A stretch of 64,000 nt of DNA from Wurfbainia villosa. Its lineage: Eukaryota; Streptophyta; Magnoliopsida; Zingiberales; Zingiberaceae. Numbering within the stretch: the first letter of the stretch is position 1; every line of letters starts with the position of its first letter. Below are positions 31,059-42,546 of the stretch, piece by piece. The notes under the pieces are model-generated. The model did no database searches and had not been told where the DNA came from. It saw only the letters and a list, made by a program, of their open reading frames with translations. Location: the NCBI GenBank assembly GCA_025175895.1, contig CM046005.1, forward strand, positions 61,776,325-61,840,324. The letters run 5' to 3'. The position numbers and the translations under genes are program-made.

Positions 31059-31995
31059 TATTGTTGGGAATTGCTTCGGAGGCTCATCATCTCCCATGTC
31101 CCCGGATTAAAAATTTTCACTAATGAAAACTAATCCGGATGGGATGAGTTTCCTAAGCACAACCAATTCGTCGTCGTGCTAACGACTTGAGCGATCGCTT
31201 GAACAAACTAGTTGTTCAAGCAACACAACTCTTCTAGCCGATTAGCCGCGGAAGAGACGATGGACGGATCGCCGGTTTTTGTGTTTGTCTTTGGGGTCCA
31301 TGATTATACAAATACATACAAATGTAAACTAGTATAATCAACACATACTAACATAAAGAACATAAGCTAGCATATCAATAAGAACATGCAAAGATCAATA
31401 ATGAAAGTTGTAAAATTTTATACCTCTCGATCTTCTATTGTATGTCCTATCCTCCTTGTAGACGTCGTGTGGGCGAAGATCCTCCACGAGTTGAAGCTTC
31501 CTAGATCACGTTCTTCCCTTCCTTGCTCGCTCCGAACAAAGAGAAGAACCAAACGAAAACTCCTTCTCCTATCTAGAACCAGCCACCAAGCCAAGGAACT
31601 TGATATAACCTCCGGCCAAGGAGTAGCTTCTTGAGCACCGGCCAACCTTGAAGAATAGTTGCCGCCGACCACCAAGGAGAAAAGAAGGGGGTGCCGGCCA
31701 AGAGCTCCAAGGATAAAACCTAGCCCTTGTTTCCACCGGCCAAGGAGAAAGGAAGAAGGGAAGAGCGCTGACCAAGGTTGAAAGGAAGAAGAGGGATAGG
31801 CGCCGGCCACACCATAGGAAGAAGAAGGGATCTTCTCCTCTTGTTGCCGCCTACTCCTAAATCCAAACCCTAGCCACCCAACCAAAAGCTTCCTTAGGGT
31901 TTCTTGCCGCCCAAGCTTAGGTAGGCAAAACACTAATCTCTCAAGGAAAACTAACAACCTTTTCATTAAGTTGTTGTCGCCCACCTTAGAGCCTT

Positions 31996-32003
31996 ATTTA
32001 TAG
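31996..32003 (-). promoter_or_regulatory. TATA box of 5' LTR of C
   Basis: TATAAATA on the minus strand, directly downstream (minus sense) of the tandem array. Because this is the 5' LTR, it is the promoter that would drive C. Confidence 0.6.
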
Positions 32004-32031
32004 AGTTAGGCTTAGGCTTCCTTTCAATCTC

Positions 32032-32262
32032 CACCGTCGGATCTAAGATTTTCATCCCAACCGTCGGATCTAGGGTTTCATCCCAACCGTCGGATCTAGG
32101 GTTTCATCCCAACCGTTGGATATAGGGTTTCATCCCAACCGTCGGATCTAGGGATTTAATCTCAACCGTCGGTTCTAGGGATTTAATCTCAACCGTCGGT
32201 TCTAGAGATTTAATCTCCATCGTCGGATCTAGAGATTTAATCTCAACCGTCGGTTCTAGAGT
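32032..32262 (-). repeat. 26-27-base tandem array in 5' LTR of C, 9 units
   Basis: Same units as at 15724-16014 but two fewer, which equals the 51-55-base length difference between the two LTRs. Confidence 0.85.
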
Positions 32263-33205
32263 TTTGTTTTACATCCTTGGATCTAGAGCTTCATGAGGAT
32301 TATATTAGGCTACGATAGGGACCATGAGGAGGAGTTGGATCTTGGCCACCCGATGGATCGGAACCACACAAACTTGATCCATCAATGATGTTCCATTCCA
32401 CCAGAGGATCATCATTGAATTACCTCACCAACCCCCATAAATTAATATGGGCTCCATATATTATTTGTACATCCATCTCCCCGTGTTTAAGATATCGAAT
32501 GTCCGTCAATTGATTGATTTACTGACCATCAATCAATTAACATCTAACTCCTCGAGTAGTACCACTCAACCTTATCATCATGTTGACTAAGTCAACCTGT
32601 AGGGTTTACATGATGAACCTTATGAGCTCCTCAAGGGGACATCATCAACCTAATATATAGGACACGGTTTCCTCCTATAATCAATGGCACACCATGTAAA
32701 TAATATCATTTCCCAACTTACCGGGCATATTGATTTAATCCATAGAAATCTCACCCTCTTGGTAAATCAAAGAAATAAATACTAAGTACATGTGCCCGTT
32801 ATTATATCGGGATTAAGAGCATGTACAACATAATATCCGAGGTCCGATTCAATTATGTAGTCAACAATAAATTGAATCACCTCTATGTCGATCCTGCTCA
32901 ATACACCTAAGTGTACTAGTGTAACTCTATGTTCAAGACAAAACAATACCAAGCTACACTACAACCATGCCAATGGTTTGTCCAAAACCATCTTGGTTGT
33001 GAGCCTCTACTTATATTCTACAAGGAACTGATAACATGATCTTTTGTGCCACACCAAGCACCATGTTATCTATAATGTAAAATATTAGACAATATGCACA
33101 CATATAATAAATGTAAAGTGCAAACAATGATCATGTGATTCTTATTTCAAAATAAAATGTTCATACAAAAAGAGCTAGGCTTTCAGTATACATTCCAACA
33201 ATGTT

Positions 33206-34492
33206 ATGATAAGGAATATGATATGTTATGATAAGGAATATGATATGTTATGATAAGGAACATGATATGCTCTTTTACTTTTTTATGGCTTGTACCGGAC
33301 CCTAGCAAGGTCCAAGGGATGGGCTCCTACGTGCCTGTAGGTCGACGGTCATAGTACAGACCTAGTACGGGATGGGCTCCTAAGTTGCCCTAGGTCGACG
33401 GTCATAGTACGGGCCGAGGATGGGCTTCTATGTTATGTTGCCCCTAGGTCGACGGTCGTAGTACGGACCTAGTACCCTAGTATGTTCAGGATTAGCTACC
33501 TCGGGTCTATTTTGGGATGCGCGCAAAGATGATGATGTATGTGTTACAATGTCGGGCCCACCATGTTGAGATTATGTTTAAGTACCTATAAAATATATGA
33601 TTTCAAAGAGCATCTTGCATATACCTTTATTTCATGTCTATGTGATTATGATATTTATATGAATGCTATGCTTATATGTTCTTAATTGATTGATTATGAT
33701 ATTTATATGAGTGTTATGCTTATATGCTCTTGAATGATCATGTCATTACTCTTATATGTATTCTATGCTTATATGTTCTTGAATGCTCATGTCATTTCTC
33801 TTATATGTATGCTATGCTTATATGTTCTTGAATGCTCATGTCATTTCTCTTATATGTATGCTATGCTTATATGTTCTTGAATGATCATGCCATTACCCTT
33901 ATATGAATTCTATGCTTATATGTTCTTGAATGATCATGTCATTACTCTTATATATATGCTATGCTTGTATGTCCTAAAATGATCATGTCACTACTCTATG
34001 TCTAATTCTTGATGTATGACTTTTGTGAGTAGGAAAGGATCTTACTAAGCCTATGTGCTTATAGTTTCATGTTCCCTTGTACTGCATATATGGGTAAAGA
34101 ATGGCTAAACTAAAGGGAGCAGCAGGAGGGGCAAAGTGTGTGTGGTAGTGGCATGGTGGAGGAGATCTATTTTATGTCCCCAGACTTATGCATGTTTCCC
34201 TTTAAGTTTTGCATGTTAGGTGTTAAGAGTCGAACTCTACTTGATGTTGATGGTTGCTACTTAGTGTCCTTTAAGTTGATTATCATGAACTTGAACTAAG
34301 TACTTATGAGATGATGATGCATGCTCTATGTTTCATGCTCTATGTTTCATGCTTTATGTTCTAAAAAAAAAGTTTTAAGTCTTCCGCTGTAAATGCATGT
34401 ATGTAGTCTTCCACTGTAAATGCATGTATGTATGATCGTGTCACACCACCCTTCCACCCCTATAGATTACGAGGAAAAGGGCGGGCGTGACA
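33206..34492 (+). repeat. LTR2 of element X, right part
   Basis: Resumes in the 22-base array (units near 33204, 33226, 33248), then the CCTAGGTCGACGGTC block, the 49-base array (about 33660-34005) and the unique 3' part, ending GGGCGTGACA at 34492. Joined with 12718-14754 it is about 3.32 kb, like LTR1. Confidence 0.87.
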
Positions 34493-34495
34493 GGT

Positions 34496-34509
34496 TGGTA
34501 TCAGAGCAA
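34496..34509 (+). other. Primer-binding site of X2
   Basis: TTGGTATCAGAGCA, three bases after the LTR2 end; keeps the G that X1 has lost. Confidence 0.85.
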
Positions 34510-34717
34510 ATCTGCCTTTCCACTACGCACACATCAAGCTCCTATCCTTCCGCTCCAAGTAAGAAATTCTATGCCTACTCTATTTTTGTGCTTGTATGAT
34601 AAGAAATGCTTTTAGGTTAAATATGCATGAATATATGTATGATAATATTTGCTAGCCTTTAGTTTAAAGATGCATGAATATATGTATGATAATCTTATGA
34701 TAGCCTTATTATAATAT

Positions 34718-36466
34718 ATGAAGATAAACTTGGCTGGAAGATGTAGTAATAGAGTCGATGAGACAGTAATATATGGAAGACGTAGTTAAAGAGTCAATGA
34801 TACAGTACCCCCACCTGATCTCATGCATGTGGTTAATGAACTATCAGGGTTAGCCCCTGATAGAGAAATTGAATTTGAGATTGAATTGATTCCTAGTACT
34901 AACCCGATCTCTAAAGCACCTTACCGTATGGCACCGGCTGAATTGAAGGAACTTCAGGGACAGCTACAGGAGTTACTCGACAAGGGACTTATACGCCCAA
35001 GTCGCTCTCCATGGGGAGCTCCAGTACTGTTGGTAAAGAAGAAAGATGGGTCTATGCGAATGTGCATAGACTACCGAGCGCTAAATAATGTGACGATCAA
35101 GAACAGGTACCCTTTACCACAGATTGATGACCTATTCGATCAGTTAAAGGTTGCCACCATCTTCTCTAAGATTGATCTGAGATCTGGCTATCATCAAGTG
35201 AAAGTGAAACCAGATGATATATCGAAGATGACTTTCTGAACAAGATACAGACATTATGAGTTCATAGTTATGCCTTTCAGAGTGACGAATGCACCTGCTA
35301 TGTTCATGGATTTGATGAATCAGGTATTCTCGGCATTCCTCGACAAATTTGTGATTATTTTCATCGATGATATACTGATACATTCGAGAACCCAAGAAGA
35401 GCATGTCGAACACCTGAATATGGTATTGCAGATCCTTCAGGAAAAGCAGTTGTATGCAAAGTTCACCAAATGCGAGTTCTGGCTCGATCAAGTATCATTT
35501 TTGGGTCACATCATATCCAAGCACGGAGTGATGGTAGACCCAATAAAGATTGAAGCTGTGAGTAACTAGGATAGGCCAAAGAATGCCAATGAAATTAGAA
35601 GCTTTCTCAAACTAGCAAGCTACTACAGGAAGTTTGTAGAGAATTTCTCTAGAATTGCAGCCCCTATGACAGTTCTCACCAGAAAGAACAAAAAATATGA
35701 ATGGACGGACGCCTGCGAGAAGAGTTTCACAGAATTGAAAAGGAGACTGACCAGTGCTCCAATCCTTGCTCTTCCAGACAGTCACGAAGGCTTCAACATG
35801 TACAACGACGCTTTCAAGTTGGGACTCGGAGCTGTACTCATGCAGAATGGCAAGGTCATTGCCTACGCCTTTAGGCAACTCAAGGAACATGAAAAGAATT
35901 ATCCCACTCATGATCTAGAGCTAGCGGCCGTGGTCTTTGCTCTCAAAACATGGAGGCATTATCTATATGGAGCTCAGTGTAGGATTTATACAGATCACCA
36001 GAGTCTGAAATATTTCTTCACACAGAAAGACCTAAACATGAGACAACGCAGATGGCTCGAGCTCGTCAAGGATTATGACTGCGAGATCTTCTATCATCCC
36101 AAAAAAGCGAACAAAGTGGCCGATGCACTCAGCAGGAAGTCCTGTGCCACCTTAATGTTTCTATCGGTATTATCTCGGCCCCTAGAAAAGGAAATTATGT
36201 GTTACGGGGTTGAAATCATTTCCGGACAGCTTTCTACCATGACGATAGCACCGATGCTGTTTGACGATATATTAGAAAAGCAAGCCCGTGACCCAAGCAT
36301 TCAAAGGATCAAGCAAGAGGTCCTAGAAGGAAAGGATGATGGATTTCGATTCTCCGACAGTGGAGTACTCTATCTCAGGGATTGCTTGTGTATTTTCGAT
36401 GATCCAGAATTATGGAAGAAGATATTTGAGGAAGCTCACGGAACCCCAAGATGTACCAAGACCTGA
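34718..36466 (+). pseudogene. pol: X2: gag start fused to reverse transcriptase and RNase H
   Basis: Same fused layout as X1: a gag-like start MKINLAGRCSNRVDE, then a roughly 40-base local duplication with a stop, then reverse transcriptase from LMHVVNELSGLAPDREIEF. Motifs are MRMCIDYRALNNVTIKNRYP, SKIDLRSGYHQVKVKPDDIS, NAPAMFMDLMNQVFSAFLD and FIDD at 35360-35371. RNase H is longer than in X1: YNDAFKLGLGAVLMQNGKVI, THDLELAAVVFALKTWRHYL, YTDHQSLKYFF, then KKANKVADALSRKSC. Stops are TGA at 35237 (X1 has CGA) and the TAG near 35567 shared with X1. A deletion near 36447 removes the MHPGST stretch and shifts the frame. Confidence 0.87.
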
Positions 36467-37150
36467 AAGGGAAGTTCTGGTGGTTCGATATGAAAAGAGA
36501 TGTGGCTCAGTATGTCAGTACCTGCCTGACCTGCCAGAGGGTTAAAGCAGAACACCAGAGACCTAGAGGAACGCTGCAGCCAATCCAAATTCCAGATGGA
36601 AATGGGAGGATATTTCTATGGATTTCATCTTAGGACTACCCAAGACGACGAACGGATATGACACTATATGGGTGATCATGGACAGATTAACGAAGTCTGC
36701 CCATTTCTTAGCAATCAAGATGACCTACTCGACTAAGCAACTGTCTCAATTATATGCTAGGGAAATTATCAGATTACATGGGATTCCCAAGACCATCATT
36801 TCTGATAGAGATGGTCGCTTTATTTCCCATTTTTGGGAAAGTGTTCAGAAGGCCCTCGCACGGTTATTATTCAAGATCGCCTTTCATCCTCGCAATCGAC
36901 AGCATGTAAAGGGTGAACCAAGTTTTGGAGGATATGTTACGAGCTTTTGCCTTGGATTTCAAAGGGAGCTGGTGCTGATACTTATGCTTGGTAGAATTTG
37001 CCTATAATAATAGCTACCAAGCTACTATTGGAATGACACCCTACGAGGCTCTATATGGGAGGAGATGTAGATCTCCTATATGCTGGTACGAGGGTGGTGA
37101 AAAGAAGGGGATGGGACTCCAAATGGATTTCATTGACAACACCACCCGAG
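36451..37150 (+). pseudogene. pol: X2 integrase core, decayed
   Basis: Pieces in changing frames: MYQDLKGKFWWFDMKRDVAQ, then CLTCQRVKAEHQRPRGTL (zinc Cys pair kept), MDFILGLPKTTNGYDTIW and TIISDRDGRFISHFWESVQK. The segment corresponding to HPQTDGQTERVNQ of X1 is mutated (HPRNRQHVKGEPS) with a base lost, so the catalytic Glu region is gone. Further shifts follow at about 36600 and 37007. A stop (TAG) near 37156 replaces a CAA seen in X1. Confidence 0.82.
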
Positions 37151-37209
37151 CTATATAGAACATCCACCAAAGAATTGAAACTACTCAGAGCCGGCAAAAG
37201 AGCTATGCA

Positions 37210-37656
37210 GATATGCGGCGTAGACCGTTAAAATTCTAAGTTGGGGATCTGGTATTCCTCAAAGTGGCCCCTATGAAGGGCGTGATGAGATTCGGAAGGA
37301 AGGGTAAGCTGAGTCCGCACTATGTGGGACCGTATCCGATACTGAGGAGAGTCAGCAAGGTAGATTACGAGCTGGAGCTGCCTCAAGAGATGTCGACTAT
37401 TCACAACGTGTTCCACGTTTTGATGCTCAAGAAGTGCATTTCCAGTACAGACTAAGTGATTGAGCCACAAACAGTGCAAGTTCAAGAGGACCTGAGTTTT
37501 GAAAGTCAGCCTATCCATATACTAGACCGAGAAGTCAAAAGACTAAGGAATAAAGAGGTTCCCTTAGTGAAGGTCCTTTGGCAAAATCAACGGTACGAAG
37601 AAGCCACCTGGGAACGCAAGGAGGACATGAAACAGAAGTATCCAGAGTTGTTCTAA
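37210..37656 (+). pseudogene. pol: X2 integrase C-terminus with chromodomain
   Basis: VAPMKGVMRFGRKGKLSPHY, GPYPILRRVSKVDYELELPQ and HNVFHVLMLKKCISSTD, a TAA at 37453 (X1 has CAA), then the chromodomain with ILDREVKRLRNKEVPLVKVL, WQNQRYEEATWE and the end MKQKYPELF at 37656. Very close to X1 (12145-12681). The nonsense change separates the GPY/F tail from the chromodomain. Confidence 0.85.
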
Positions 37657-37692
37657 ATTTCAAGGATGAATCTTTTAAAAGGTATGAAGGAC

Positions 37693-40195
37693 TGTAACAC
37701 CCATAAAATTTTTAGAAATTTTTATAAGAATTTTTGCATGATCATAATGGCCTTTTATGTGGTCTCTTTCAAAAATAAAAGAAAATAGAGCCAAAAAGGG
37801 ATGCATGGCCTAGGGTTTGAACCTTGAACCTCTAAGTAGATAACTAAACCTTAGGATGCATCCGATAACTAGAATCCCAGTAGAGTTGTGCTATTAGAAG
37901 GGTATGGAAAATGATAGATAAGGGTAAGTGAGGCTAAGGGAGACCTTCAAGTGAATAAATAGGAGCATGAGGAGACAAGAGAACCACAACTTGTCATTCT
38001 CTTCTTCTCTTCTTCTTCCCCACCGAAACCCTATCTCCCCTTCCTCCCATTTTCGAAAACCTCAAGAAACAAGGAAGAAAAGGGATCTTGTCTTGACACT
38101 ATCTAGGGTATATCCTATTACTAAACAAGCGAAAGGATGTAAGTAATCCCCTCACCTGCAGTACAAGTTGTTTTGATTGTTGATTTCTTAAAAACCCTCT
38201 TTGAAAGTTTCGACCAAGACCCCCTTTATGCTTCTAATGATTTTAGTATATGATGTTAGCATGATTTTAGATAGACCTTGTACAAGTTGTTTTAGTGTTT
38301 GAATTCTTAAGAACCCTCCCTTTGGGTATCGACCAACCCATGTTCATATCCTCTAATGATCCTCCATGCCATGCTACATGTATATAAGATGTCAATATGA
38401 TGTTAGTTAGGCTTTGTGTAAGTTGTTGAGCATTTGAATCCCTAAAAACCTCCATTAGGGTTTTGGCTAAACCATGTTTGGGCTACCAATGATTTCCCCT
38501 TGCCATGTTTTATATGTATATGATGTTAACATGTTGATAGTTAGACCTTGTACAAGTTGAATTAGGGTTTGAATTCTTAGGATCCCTCCCTTGGATGTTT
38601 CGGCCAAACCTTGTTCATGCTCACCAAGGATCTCCCATGCCATGATATATCTATATATGATGTTAACATGTTGATAGTTAGACTTTATGATAGCATGATT
38701 TGTTTATGCCACCACCTTATGTTCATGTTAATTGTATGAATGTATGTTTATGATTTGTTTATGCCACTACCTTATGTCCATGTTAATTGTATGAATGTAT
38801 GTTTATGTTATGCTCATTGTGTCATGATGTACAAGTATGTATGATGAAATGGCTAAGAGATGCTTCCCTATGCATGGGGACTAAGAGCACTCTTTATGTT
38901 ATGATAAGGAACATGATATGTTATGATAAGGAGTATGATATGTTATGATAAGGAACATGATATGTTATTATAAGGAACATGATATGCTATTTTACTTTTG
39001 TATGGCTTCTACCGGATCCTAGCAAGGTCCAAGGGATGGGCTCCTACGTGCCCCTAGGTCGACGGTCATAGTACGGACCTAGTACCGGATGCGCTCCTAA
39101 GTTGCCCTAGGCCGACGGTCGTAGTACGAGCCTAGGATGGGCTTCTATGTTATGTTTCCCCTAGGTCGACGGTCGTAGTACGGACCTAGTACCCTAGTAG
39201 GTTCGGGATTAGCTACCTCGGGTCTATTTTAGGATGCGTGCAAAGACGATGATGTATGTGGTACAATATCGGGCCCACCATGTTGAGATTATGTTTAAGT
39301 ACCTATAAAATATATGATTTCAAAGAGCATCTTGCATATACCTTTATTTCATGTCTATGTGATTATAATATTTATATGAATGCTATGCTTATATGTTCTT
39401 AATTGATTGATTATGATATTTATATGAGTGCTATGCTTATATGCTCTTGAATGATCATGTCATTACTCTTATATGTATGCTATGCTTATATGTTCTTGAA
39501 TGCTCATGTCATTTCTCTTATATGTATGCTATGTTTATATGTTCTTGAATGCTCATGTCATTTCTCTTATATGTATGCTATGCTTATATGTTCTTGAATG
39601 ATCATGCCATTACCCTTATATGAATGCTATGCTTATATGTTCTGGAATGATCATGTCATTACTCTTATATATATGCTATGCTTGTATGTCCTAAAATGAT
39701 CATGTCACTACTCTATGTCTAATTCTTGATGTATGACTTTTGTGAGTAGGAAAAGATCTTACTAAGCCTATGTGCTTATAGTTTCATGTTCCCTTGTACT
39801 GCAGATAAGGGTAAAGAATGGCTAAACTAAAGGGAGCAGCAGGAGGGGCAAAGTGTGTGTGGTAGTGGCATGGTGGAGGAGATCTGTTTTATGTCCCCAG
39901 ACTTATGCATGTTTCCCTTTAAGTTTTGCATGTTAGTTGTTAAGAGTCGAACTCTACTTGATGTTGATGGTTGCTACTTGGTGTCCTTTAAGTTGATTAT
40001 CATGAACTTGAACTAAGTACTTATGAGATGATGATGCATGCTCCATGTTTCATGCTTTATGTTCTAAAAAAAAGGTTTTAAGTCTTCCGCTGTAAATGCA
40101 TGTATGTAGTCTTCCACTGTAAATGCATATATGTATGATCGTGTCGCACCGCCCTTCCACCCCTATAGATTACGAGGAAAAGGGCGGGCGTGACA
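37693..40195 (+). repeat. LTR3 of element X (2,503 bases)
   Basis: TGTAACACCCATAAAA...GGGCGTGACA. Same order as LTR1, but only about four 134-base units remain (38202 to about 38690), with a jump from the first unit into a late one near 38245. The missing length, about 795 bases, equals six units. Four 22-base units (38899-38987) and the 49-base array (about 39370-39705) follow. Confidence 0.88.
38202..38690 (+). repeat. 134-base array in LTR3 of X, reduced to about 4 units
   Basis: The first unit starts TGAAAGTTTCGACC at 38202; the following units correspond to the diverged late units of LTR1. This is consistent with slippage or recombination removing six units in phase. Confidence 0.85.
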
Positions 40196-40200
40196 GCTGT

Positions 40201-40832
40201 GCGATCCGTGAGAAGAGAAAATGTTGGGTTTTTTAAAGTGAATTTCATTGACCGTCCGATCAGATCGCCATCTAATCCCAACCCTCAATTCAAGATAGGT
40301 TTTAATGGATTCATTATTCGCTTAATTAAGCTGCTTCATCCAACGATGGTGATCAATTTAACTTTGGATGGCCGGATCTGATAAATCTGAAGGGAGGATC
40401 GAGATCCAATGGTCCGGATGAACGACCAAGATGTGAAGATATTAATGTATGGGCCGGGTCGCTTCAGATCCAGAAGGATGGCTCAGAATCAATCGCTTTC
40501 CTCGGACGGTCCATATTGCTCAGATCTGGTCCCTTGATTTAATTACCTTCGATCATGATGAAGGGCCCAGATTAATCCAGTTTGAAATGATCCTTCTAGC
40601 CCTAGATGAAGCTATATTTGATCCAACTTGAGTATAGTCCAATGGCCCATCTCGATCTCCTAGAATTAAGATGTAAAATTTGCATATAAGTTCAAAATTT
40701 AGGAGAATTTATAATAAGATCCAAAAATATATCCAACTCATAAAACATGCAAATAATCGGTAATTAATCACTCGAGAGGATAAAAACAGTGATATTAAGG
40801 ACCAAAATAACCCGATAAAATGGTAGTTATCA
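40201..40832 (-). repeat. 3' LTR of element G, right part (U3 side)
   Basis: Continues the LTR begun at 5009-6231. On the minus strand it starts TGATAACTACCATTTTATCG right after a purine tract. The five bases 40196-40200 are the target duplication of X. No gene is visible. Confidence 0.65.
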
Positions 40833-40846
40833 ATTCCCCCACACTT
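40833..40846 (-). other. Polypurine tract of element G
   Basis: The minus strand reads AAGTGTGGGGGAAT directly before the LTR start. Such GTGGGGG tracts are typical at this position in Athila/Tat and related non-autonomous elements. Confidence 0.7.
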
Positions 40847-41266
40847 ATTCTTGCACGTCCCGAGCAAGTAAAGAAAACTAAAAGTAAGCTGAAAGTATAT
40901 TTCCCTAGCAATTCCCAAGCATACATAGAAAATCGTGAAAGAAAGTTACCTAGGATTGTCAAATCTCAAAGACTCAAGCAATTATGGACTCAAATCTTAC
41001 ACACGTTAATAAACATGGTGACTTCAATCCATTATGAATAGACTAAGAATGATTAAGCCTCATAAGGTAAGTGGTGGTTTCTCTCGCTCTCATAAGCATG
41101 TAATAGTGGAGTTCACTCAAGCTACTCATGGTTTATGAACTACCATATGCTTGCTTTTCTTCTACCTTCACCACTATATTCAAATAAGAATGAACAATCA
41201 CTGAAGGCTTATTAAGAATGTAAGGGAAACATGAAATAAAAATAATGATGGTGTGAGTGCAAGAAA
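40833..41266 (-). other. Internal DNA of element G, left of F
   Basis: About 430 bases, non-coding as far as I can see, ending at the AGAAA target duplication of F. The lack of any pol similarity near the 3' LTR fits either the non-coding 3' stretch of Athila/Tat elements or a LARD-type non-autonomous element. Confidence 0.55.
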
Positions 41267-42546
41267 TGTTGTACTTTCCGAGCCGCAAACACCGCTTTTT
41301 GCGTTGCGGAAACCCCGGAAGTCCGACCACGGATCCGTACGAAGATGCATTAAAACTAAAACATGTATGTGTTTGTATAAAACCCTAGATCTACCTTAGA
41401 TATACATGATAAGGACGTTACCCTCGATGCGACGCCCTTCACAAATCCTGCTCGTCCAAAAGGTTCACCGGAACTCGAGAGTGTCAATTGTACACTCCTC
41501 TACAAGTATCCACACGGACAAATGGTGGAGAAAAACACCTTAGAGTGTTCTAGCACCCCTTGGACGTTCATGGCTAGATGAGGAAGAGAGAGCTTGAGGG
41601 AAGAGAAGAGGAAGAAGATGAAGTTACACAACTTAACTTCACATCATCCATAACCCACTATAAGGGGGTTACATGCATGCATGTAATTCAAAGAGCCAAT
41701 GACTCTTGGTCTCCCTCATGAGGTGACACCACATGACAAAGTAAATGATGAAGTGGAGCATCATCATTGGCCGGCCATGCCAAGTCATCATCATGACATG
41801 ACATTTGGTCAAGTCAAACTTGACCTTTCATCTTCCCTCTCAAGTCAAGTCAAACTTGACCTCTTATCTCCCATGGTTGATCAAATCCAACCATTTGATT
41901 CAAGTCAATTTAATTTAATGAATCTTTATTCATTTAATTTAAATTGATTTGATGAATCAAATCTAAATTAGACTGATTCAACACTTGAATCAACTTGAGT
42001 CTAACTCAATTAGTCTAATTTGGATTACTCTTAATCTAATTTGGTTCATCCCATGAACCTAATCCTCATGGTTCATCATATGAACCTAATCTCCATCTAA
42101 TTTCCCTTATGTGTGTGACCCTATAGGTTCTTGTAACGTTGGCAATGTCCCTAAACCGATTTAGGAACATAAGCAATGAGCGGTATCTAGCAACACATCA
42201 TTGCTACCCAAGTTACAAGAATGTTGAGCTCCAACATCACCTTTGTGACTACTAATTGTGACTCTCACAATATGTGACAATGTCCCTCAATCCTTGACAT
42301 CTAGATTGACCAATCGAGGCATAGACCGTGTCATCTTCGGTACAATCTAAATCTTGAACTCTAAGTAGACTCACTCATATCTCATATTGACTCATTTGGG
42401 CATGGTCATGCACTTCGTGGTCTCACTCTATCAAGAATATCGATGTCACTCCCGTCATATAGGAGGGATAGATCCCATCTACATCACTCACATCCCTCCG
42501 CATAATTTGTTATATACCCAGTAATCGCCTTTATAGTCCACCCATT
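41267..42546 (-). repeat. 3' LTR of element F, left part
   Basis: TGTTGTACTTTCCGAG... on the plus strand. It matches 58023-59318 of the other LTR up to the insertion of E. The last five bases, CCATT (42542-42546), are E's target duplication. Confidence 0.88.

Larger units (their letters stand above)
14755..33200 (-). mobile_element. Element C: Ty1/copia inserted in LTR2 of X
   Basis: Minus-strand element. From right to left: 5' LTR (31062-33200), primer site, gag remnant, protease, integrase (split by element D), reverse transcriptase, RNase H, polypurine tract, 3' LTR (14755-16944). ATGTT on the left (14750-14754) and right (33201-33205) is the probable target duplication. The outermost bases of the left LTR do not match those of the right LTR. 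Gag has a large internal deletion and pol has stops, so C is not autonomous. Domain order protease-integrase-RT-RNase H places it in copia. Confidence 0.85.
31062..33200 (-). repeat. 5' LTR of element C (2,139 bases)
   Basis: Plus strand TGTTGGGAATTGC...TACATTCCAACA. It has nine 26-27-base units at 32032-32262 and a minus-strand TATA box at 31996-32003. A minus-strand frame of 188 residues (31418-31984) begins about 12 bases below the TATA box; its last 120 or so residues match the frame in the other LTR. Confidence 0.88.
6232..40195 (+). mobile_element. Composite element X: chromovirus with three LTRs and two internal regions
   Basis: Order: LTR1 (6232-9529), internal X1 (9530-12717), LTR2 (12718-14754 plus 33206-34492, split by element C), internal X2 (34493-37692), LTR3 (37693-40195). 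The outer flanks are GCTGC (6227-6231) and GCTGT (40196-40200), a five-base target duplication with one mismatch, so the tandem behaves as one insertion into element G. Both internals carry a Ty3/gypsy pol with a C-terminal chromodomain (Tekay/Del-like), and both lack most of gag and protease. The likely origin is unequal recombination between LTRs of sister copies. Confidence 0.8.

Noticed and set aside
40196..41266. Host intergenic or genic DNA between X and F
   Set aside because: The piece joins 5009-6231 as one LTR with a purine tract beside it, so it belongs to element G.
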